In this document: positions 6,368-10,898 of the stretch, one piece after another | Layout of the letters: every line of letters begins with the position of its first letter | How positions within the stretch are numbered: position 1 is the stretch's first letter | Assembly (NCBI GenBank): GCA_903873565.1 | Contig: CAIQOY010000019.1 | Location: 1 to 10,898 of the forward strand | DNA from: an uncultured Actinomycetes bacterium | Lineage (GTDB): Bacteria > Actinomycetota > Thermoleophilia > Gaiellales > F1-60-MAGs149 | DNA length: 10,898 nt | Direction: 5' to 3' | Program-made: the position numbers and the translations under genes | Notes under the pieces: model-generated | What the model saw: only the letters and a program-made list of their open reading frames with translations | Database searches by the model: none | What the model was told of the DNA's origin: nothing

Positions 6368-7416
6368 GCCGGCGCCGTCGGCACCTCGTCCAGGCCGCCT
6401 GCGCGGCCCTGCTGCTCGTGATCGGCGTCGGCCTGGTGCGCCTCGTCGAGCGCTCCGACGCCGCCGAGGTGCGCTACGCCGCCAACCTCCACTGCCTCTA
6501 CGACCAGGTCTACCGCACGCGCGGGCCGGTCAGCATCGCCATCTTCGGCACCTCGCGCACGAAGTGGGGCATCTCCCCCACCGGCCTCGCCCGCGGCCTC
6601 AACCCGCCGAAGCTGGAGCACCCGATCCTCAACGCGGGCCGCTCCTTCCGCGGCACCGACTTCATGTACCAGCAGCTGCTCGACGTCGCCGCCGAGCGGG
6701 GCATCACGCAGGCCGTGATCGTGGAGGTGGCGCTGCCGCCCGAGCCCACGTTCCGGATGGCGGACAGCCCCTTCCAGTACGACTACTACCGCAATTTCTC
6801 GGGCGCCGTGACCATGGACCGGCTGCTCGCGGACCTCTCGACCCGCCCGTCGGAGCCGCTCCACTGGCGGCTCAGCGACCTCGGCGAGCAGCTGCGCCGC
6901 CGGGTCGACCTCAACGTCGAGTACCTGATCACCGGCCAGCCCGACCGGAACGTCCCGCTCGCCCCCGCGGACCGGCGCGCGGGCACCCGCCACGGCGACT
7001 GCTCCGGCGGCGACCGGCGCTACCGCCCGCGCGCGATCCGCGCCGACGAGGCCGAGCACGTCCCGCCCGGGACGGCGTGGACGGACCAGGACCCGATCAC
7101 GACGGACTTCGACAACCCGCTCTGGGAGCGCGAGCTCCACTACCTGCGGCTGTTCCGGGCCTGGGGCGAGCAGCACGGCGTGCCGGTCGTGTTCGCGCTC
7201 GTGCCGCGCCGCGTCGACCCCCTCGTCGATCCGTCCGTGCCGGGGCGCTTCGAGGAGCTCGTGGGCTCGCCCCTCTACGTGGCGCCGCTGGAGGTGCGGG
7301 AGAAGGCCTACACGGACGGCTACTCCGACTCGGCGCACCTCAACCGGCGCGGCCGTGCGGCCTACACGGCGTGGCTCGCGGAGGCGATCAAGCCCCTGGT
7401 CAACCCGGGGCCCTAG
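6364..7416 (+). CDS. SGNH/DltD-like envelope acyltransferase, paralog 2
   Basis: This 350-aa protein is a full-length paralog of the SGNH protein at 1017-2051. Both begin MS-RRRR and one membrane span, share RGPV....GTSRTKWG.SP near residues 53-72, an RS(W/F)RGT block, M.QQL.DV.AERGI, and GYSD..HL near the C-terminus. The likely catalytic residues are Ser64, Asp322 and His325. Its three cysteines (C13, C44, C213) match the three in paralog 1, so C44-C213 may form a disulfide outside the membrane. ATG at 6364 is chosen because ATGA overlaps the ATP-grasp stop, the GGCGGG before it can serve as ribosome binding site, and the N-terminus then aligns with paralog 1; in-frame starts further upstream lie inside the ATP-grasp gene. 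No second MBOAT is nearby, so it may share the MBOAT/microprotein of the left arm or act on another acyl donor. Its stop overlaps the lysR stop in CTAG. Confidence 0.85.
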   Translation: MSRRRRHLVQAACAALLLVIGVGLVRLVERSDAAEVRYAANLHCLYDQVYRTRGPVSIAIFGTSRTKWGISPTGLARGLNPPKLEHPILNAGRSFRGTDFMYQQLLDVAAERGITQAVIVEVALPPEPTFRMADSPFQYDYYRNFSGAVTMDRLLADLSTRPSEPLHWRLSDLGEQLRRRVDLNVEYLITGQPDRNVPLAPADRRAGTRHGDCSGGDRRYRPRAIRADEAEHVPPGTAWTDQDPITTDFDNPLWERELHYLRLFRAWGEQHGVPVVFALVPRRVDPLVDPSVPGRFEELVGSPLYVAPLEVREKAYTDGYSDSAHLNRRGRAAYTAWLAEAIKPLVNPGP

Positions 7417-8300
7417 CGCGCGGCGAGCCCGCGGGCCAGCTCGAGGAAGGCCTCGGCGGGCGCGCTGAGCGGCGTGTCGCGCCGGTAGACGAGCGCGACG
7501 GGACGGGTCATCGCCGGCGTGTCGAGCAGGTGCAGCTCGACCAGCGACCCGTCGGCGAGCGCCCAGCCGATCGCGGTCCGGGGCAGGAGCGCGACGCCGA
7601 GGCCCTCCTCCACCATGCTCGCGGCGGCCTCGGAGTTGTCCATCTCGAGGACGGCCCGGGGCTGCAGGCGCGCGCGCTGGAAGAGCGTGAGCGCCGTGTC
7701 CGCGAACGACGAGCGCCGGTCGAAGAGCACGAGGCGCTCGTCGGCGACCTGCTCGATGGTGACGGTGCCGCGCAGGGCCAGCCGGTGCCCCCGGGCGCAG
7801 ACGAGGACGAGGTCGTCCTCGTAGACCCGCTCCGTGACCACCTCGGGGTGGGAGAGCTCGCGAATCAGCCCGACCTGGACCTCGTCGCGGATCACCATCT
7901 CGAGCACCTCGTCGGAGTGGCCGCCGCGGACCGACAGCTCCATCTCCGGCGTGCGCAGCGTGAGGTCGCGCAGGAGGCCCGGCAGCAGGTACGTGCTGAT
8001 GGCCGGTGGCGCCCCGATCACGAGGGCCCCGCCGCCGGCGGCGGTGAGGTCGCCGACGAGGCGGGCGCCCTCGCCGATCGTCTCGAGGGTGCGCTCCGCG
8101 TACGGGAGGAACGCCCGGCCCGCCGGCGTCAGGCGCATCCCGCGCCGCGAGCGCGTGAAGAGCGGCCCCCCGACCTCGCGCTCGAGGCGCTGCAGGCGCG
8201 CGGTCAGCGCGGGCTGCGTCAGGAACAGCTCGGCCGCGACCGGTCCGAGCCGCCCGGCTCGCGCCACCCGCACGAACGCCTCTAGCTGCCCCGAATCCAC
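7413..8300 (-). CDS. LysR-family transcriptional regulator
   Basis: This 295-aa protein has the normal LysR length and plan. The N-terminal winged helix-turn-helix covers about residues 1-60 (LEAFVRVARAGRLGPVAAEL, then LTQPALTARLQRLEREVGGPLFTR and GMRLTPAGRAFLPYA). The rest is a periplasmic-binding-protein-like effector domain (LVIGAPPAISTYLLPGLL; VQVGLIRE; LVLVCARGHRLAL; EEGLGVALLP). It should be a cytoplasmic DNA-binding regulator. GTG at 8300 gives the canonical N-terminus; no Shine-Dalgarno is seen upstream, so translation may be leaderless or nearly so. It is divergent from aceA across 123 bases that contain two TTCGAT/ATCGAA dyads, one of which ends 2 bases before its own start codon. 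Control of aceA and repression of itself are therefore likely. The effector is unknown; a carboxylate such as glyoxylate or an acyl-CoA-derived signal would be reasonable guesses. Confidence 0.9.
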   Translation of the reverse strand: MDSGQLEAFVRVARAGRLGPVAAELFLTQPALTARLQRLEREVGGPLFTRSRRGMRLTPAGRAFLPYAERTLETIGEGARLVGDLTAAGGGALVIGAPPAISTYLLPGLLRDLTLRTPEMELSVRGGHSDEVLEMVIRDEVQVGLIRELSHPEVVTERVYEDDLVLVCARGHRLALRGTVTIEQVADERLVLFDRRSSFADTALTLFQRARLQPRAVLEMDNSEAAASMVEEGLGVALLPRTAIGWALADGSLVELHLLDTPAMTRPVALVYRRDTPLSAPAEAFLELARGLAAR

Positions 8301-8302
8301 AG

Positions 8303-8325
8303 TTCGATAAACGATATCAATCGAA
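8303..8325. promoter_or_regulatory. LysR recognition dyad TTCGAT-N11-ATCGAA
   Basis: TTCGAT at 8303-8308 and ATCGAA at 8320-8325 form a perfect 6-base inverted repeat separated by 11 bases, the T-N11-A form of LysR-type sites. It lies immediately before the lysR start codon and is centred about 65 bases upstream of the predicted aceA transcription start, the standard position for a LysR recognition site. Confidence 0.65.
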
Positions 8326-8337
8326 ACTGCGATCTAT

Positions 8338-8357
8338 TTCGATTCGACGTTATCGAA
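8338..8357. promoter_or_regulatory. Second LysR half-site pair TTCGAT-N8-ATCGAA
   Basis: The same half-sites recur at 8338-8343 and 8352-8357 with an 8-base spacer. This copy overlaps the candidate aceA -35 box, as LysR activation sites do. The changed spacer and position suggest the effector-dependent second contact of a LysR tetramer. Confidence 0.55.
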
Positions 8358-8372
8358 GCCGCCACGTACCCT
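8343..8372 (+). promoter_or_regulatory. Candidate aceA promoter
   Basis: TTCGAC at 8343-8348 and TACCCT at 8367-8372 are separated by 18 bases and could be -35 and -10 boxes. The start of transcription would be near 8379, leaving a leader of about 45 bases. TACCCT fits TANNNT; the -35 is imperfect, as expected for an activator-dependent promoter. Confidence 0.45.
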
Positions 8373-8386
8373 CTGCCGATCACACC

Positions 8387-8402
8387 CCGGACGGCCGTCC
8401 GG
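8387..8402. promoter_or_regulatory. 16-base perfect palindrome in aceA leader
   Basis: CCGGACGGCCGTCCGG is self-complementary over all 16 bases. It lies between the predicted transcription start and the ribosome binding site of aceA. It can be a DNA operator for a repressor, or an RNA hairpin with a 6-base stem and GGCC loop. Which of these, if either, cannot be told from sequence. Confidence 0.4.
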
Positions 8403-8408
8403 CGACGC

Positions 8409-8413
8409 GGAGG
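8409..8413 (+). promoter_or_regulatory. aceA ribosome binding site GGAGG
   Basis: GGAGG ends 10 bases before ATG at 8424 and fixes that start. It is the clearest Shine-Dalgarno in the window, in contrast to several neighbours that have none. Confidence 0.7.
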
Positions 8414-8423
8414 TTCCCCCAAG

Positions 8424-9713
<1,290 letters not shown>

Positions 9714-9724
9714 GCCGATCACCC

Positions 9725-9759
9725 CGGCGGCGGCCGCGCCCTGCGCGGGGCCGCCGCCG
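9725..9759 (+). terminator. Hairpin terminator after aceA
   Basis: Eleven bases at 9725-9735 (CGGCGGCGGCC) pair perfectly with 9749-9759. Inside, GCGC at 9736-9739 pairs with GCGC at 9743-9746 across a 3-base loop, with a 2-base bulge at 9747-9748. There is no T-tract, which is common for terminators in high-GC actinobacteria. It begins 12 bases after the aceA stop. Confidence 0.65.
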
Positions 9760-9781
9760 TCCCCACTCGGGCGGGTGAGCC

Positions 9782-9801
9782 GCCGACCGCCAGCGGTCGG
9801 C
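9782..9801. promoter_or_regulatory. 20-base inverted repeat upstream of nucleotidyltransferase gene
   Basis: GCCGACCGC at 9782-9790 and GCGGTCGGC at 9793-9801 are perfect inverted repeats around a central CA. With only 2 bases between the arms it looks more like an operator for a dimeric regulator than a simple RNA hairpin. It is at about -66 to -47 relative to the predicted start at 9848, just upstream of where the -35 box would be. It could also be a second part of the aceA terminator. Confidence 0.4.
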
Positions 9802-9835
9802 CCGCAGAGGTCGCGCCGGGCCGGCGGAGGCCGGG

Positions 9836-9847
9836 TAGGCTGATCCC
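9836..9847 (+). promoter_or_regulatory. Leaderless promoter (-10 TAGGCT)
   Basis: TAGGCT at 9836-9841 is a good actinobacterial -10 and is followed by 6 bases and ATG at 9848, so transcription should start at the start codon. No Shine-Dalgarno precedes the gene, as expected for a leaderless message. Confidence 0.55.
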
Positions 9848-10855
9848 ATGCGCGCGATGATCATGGCGGCCGGCCTCGGCACGCGCCTGCGTCCCCTCAC
9901 GGAGCACCTGCCCAAGCCGATCGCGCCGGTCGGCAACCGCCCCTGCGTCGCGCACCTGCTCGAGCGCCTCGCGGCGAGCGGCTGCACGGGCGCGGTCATG
10001 AACCTCCACCACCGGCCGCAGGCGATCGTCGACGTGATCGGGGACGGGTCGGGCTTCGGCCTGCCGCTCGAGTACTCGATCGAGCCGGAGCTCCTGGGCA
10101 CGGCCGGCGGCACCCGCCGGTGCCTGCCGTTCCTGCTCGAGGAGGACGACCACTTCCTCGTCACGAGCGGCGACGGCCTGCACGCGATCGACCTCGCGGC
10201 GCTTGCGGCCGCGCACCGCGCCTCCGGCGCGCTGGCCACGATCACGGTCAAGCGCGTCCCCGACGTCACGGGGTTCGGGGTCGTCGTGGCCGACGCGGGC
10301 GGGCGCGTGACCGCGTTCCAGGAGAAGCCCGACCCGCGCGACGCGCTGTCGGACCGGGTCAACGTCGGCGTCTACTGCTTCAGCGGGGCGATCATGGACG
10401 AGATCCCCGCGAGCGGGGCGAGCGACTTCGGGTCGGAGATCCTGCCCCGCCTCGTCGCCGCCGGCGCGGACGTGCGCGCCTGGGACACCGACGCCTACTG
10501 GAGCGACATCGGCTCGCTCGAGGAGCTCGTCAACGCCAACCTCGCGATCGCGGCCGGCCTCGTCGACGTCGCGGCGTCGGGCGAGCTCGTGATGGGCGCC
10601 GACGCGGGCGTCGAGGGCGTCCACCCGGGGGCGGTCATCGGCGGGCCCGTGCTCGTCGGCCCGGGCGCCGTGATCGAGGACGGCGCCGTGATCGACGGCC
10701 CCTGCGTGATCGGCCCGCGCGCGCGGATCCGCTCCGGCGCGCGCGTCGTGCAGTCGCTCGTCCTCCCCGAGGCGGACATCCCGGGCGACGCCGAGGCCGG
10801 GGGCGGGATCCTCGGCGACGAGACGCTGCTCGACGGCGTCTGGCTGCGCGCCTAG
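9848..10855 (+). CDS. Sugar-1-phosphate nucleotidyltransferase with beta-helix tail
   Basis: This 335-aa cytoplasmic enzyme makes an NDP-sugar from a sugar-1-phosphate and NTP. The N-terminal signature is AAGLGTRLRPLTEHLPKPIAP (7-27), with Lys23 as expected. Other blocks are LGTAGG (83-88), TSGDG with metal-binding Asp109, FQEKP (157-161), the NVGVYCF strand (172-178) and YWSDIGSLEEL (217-227). Residues about 253-310 contain imperfect hexapeptide repeats (PGAVIG, GPVLVG, PGAVIE, DGAVID, GPCVIG, PRARIR, SGARVV) typical of a left-handed beta-helix domain. This build is shared by mannose-1-phosphate guanylyltransferases and glucose-1-phosphate thymidylyl/cytidylyltransferase-like proteins; the sugar and base cannot be fixed from sequence. 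It probably feeds envelope glycan synthesis. The start at 9848 fits the leaderless promoter. Its TAG overlaps the stop of a probable convergent gene. Confidence 0.88.
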   Translation: MRAMIMAAGLGTRLRPLTEHLPKPIAPVGNRPCVAHLLERLAASGCTGAVMNLHHRPQAIVDVIGDGSGFGLPLEYSIEPELLGTAGGTRRCLPFLLEEDDHFLVTSGDGLHAIDLAALAAAHRASGALATITVKRVPDVTGFGVVVADAGGRVTAFQEKPDPRDALSDRVNVGVYCFSGAIMDEIPASGASDFGSEILPRLVAAGADVRAWDTDAYWSDIGSLEELVNANLAIAAGLVDVAASGELVMGADAGVEGVHPGAVIGGPVLVGPGAVIEDGAVIDGPCVIGPRARIRSGARVVQSLVLPEADIPGDAEAGGGILGDETLLDGVWLRA

Positions 10856-10898
10856 CCGACCTGCGTCACCGTCACGATCGCCGGCGGCACCGCCGGGA
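10852..10898 (-). CDS. 3' tip of a probable convergent gene
   Basis: Reading the minus strand from the window edge gives an open frame ending PAVPPAIVTVTQVG and then TAG at 10854-10852. The alternating hydrophobic C-terminus looks like a beta-strand of a real protein, and the stop overlaps the plus-strand stop in CTAG exactly as at the two other convergent junctions. Only 14 full codons are visible, so no function can be given and the call rests partly on the repeated junction pattern. Confidence 0.4.
   Translation of the reverse strand, partial: PAVPPAIVTVTQVG

Noticed and set aside
6010..7338. Minus-strand frame opposite SGNH paralog 2
   Set aside because: No motifs, and the plus-strand protein aligns along its whole length with its paralog.
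9719..10624. Minus-strand frame opposite the nucleotidyltransferase
   Set aside because: No motifs; the plus-strand gene has the complete family signature.

Overview
The window is very G+C-rich, with strongly GC-biased third codon positions and several apparently leaderless genes whose TANNNT -10 boxes sit 6-7 bases before ATG. With the gene content, this points to an Actinomycetota chromosome. I lean towards a deep branch such as Thermoleophilia/Solirubrobacterales, but cannot prove it without a search. Nothing looks mobile: there are no IS elements, tRNAs, rRNAs or CRISPR repeats.

Layout. (1) 1-1020 (+) is the 3' part of a secreted TAP-like alpha/beta-hydrolase. (2) 1017-5120 (-) is a six-gene run: comB-like 2-phosphosulfolactate phosphatase, a 211-aa unknown with a possible hot-dog fold, an acyl carrier protein, an MBOAT acyltransferase, a 61-aa single-span membrane microprotein and an SGNH/DltD-like acyltransferase. 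(3) 5159-7416 (+) is a divergent two-gene arm: an ATP-grasp ligase translationally coupled to a second, paralogous SGNH protein. (4) 7413-8300 (-) is a LysR-type regulator, divergent from (5) 8424-9713 (+), isocitrate lyase aceA. (6) 9848-10855 (+) is a sugar-1-phosphate nucleotidyltransferase with a left-handed beta-helix tail. (7) The last bases carry the 3' tip of a probable minus-strand gene.

The most interesting content is 1017-7416, two divergent arms sharing a 38-bp start-to-start gap. The left arm rebuilds the core logic of teichoic-acid D-alanylation (Dlt) outside Firmicutes: a carrier protein (DltC role), an MBOAT (DltB role), a tiny membrane protein whose last six residues, PVYANY, match the aromatic-x-Tyr-x-x-aromatic pattern of the DltX acyl-shuttle motif, and an SGNH transferase (DltD role). 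The MBOAT lacks this motif at its own C-terminus, as expected when the motif sits on a separate microprotein. No DltA-like adenylation enzyme is present. Instead there are a sulfolactate-forming phosphatase, a possible hot-dog acyl-thioester protein, an ATP-grasp ligase and a second SGNH protein. The likely role is acylation of an envelope glycan or other extracytoplasmic target with an unidentified acyl group.

The aceA-lysR pair has a textbook LysR layout in its intergenic region. All three tail-to-tail gene junctions share a four-base CTAG in which the two TAG stops overlap.
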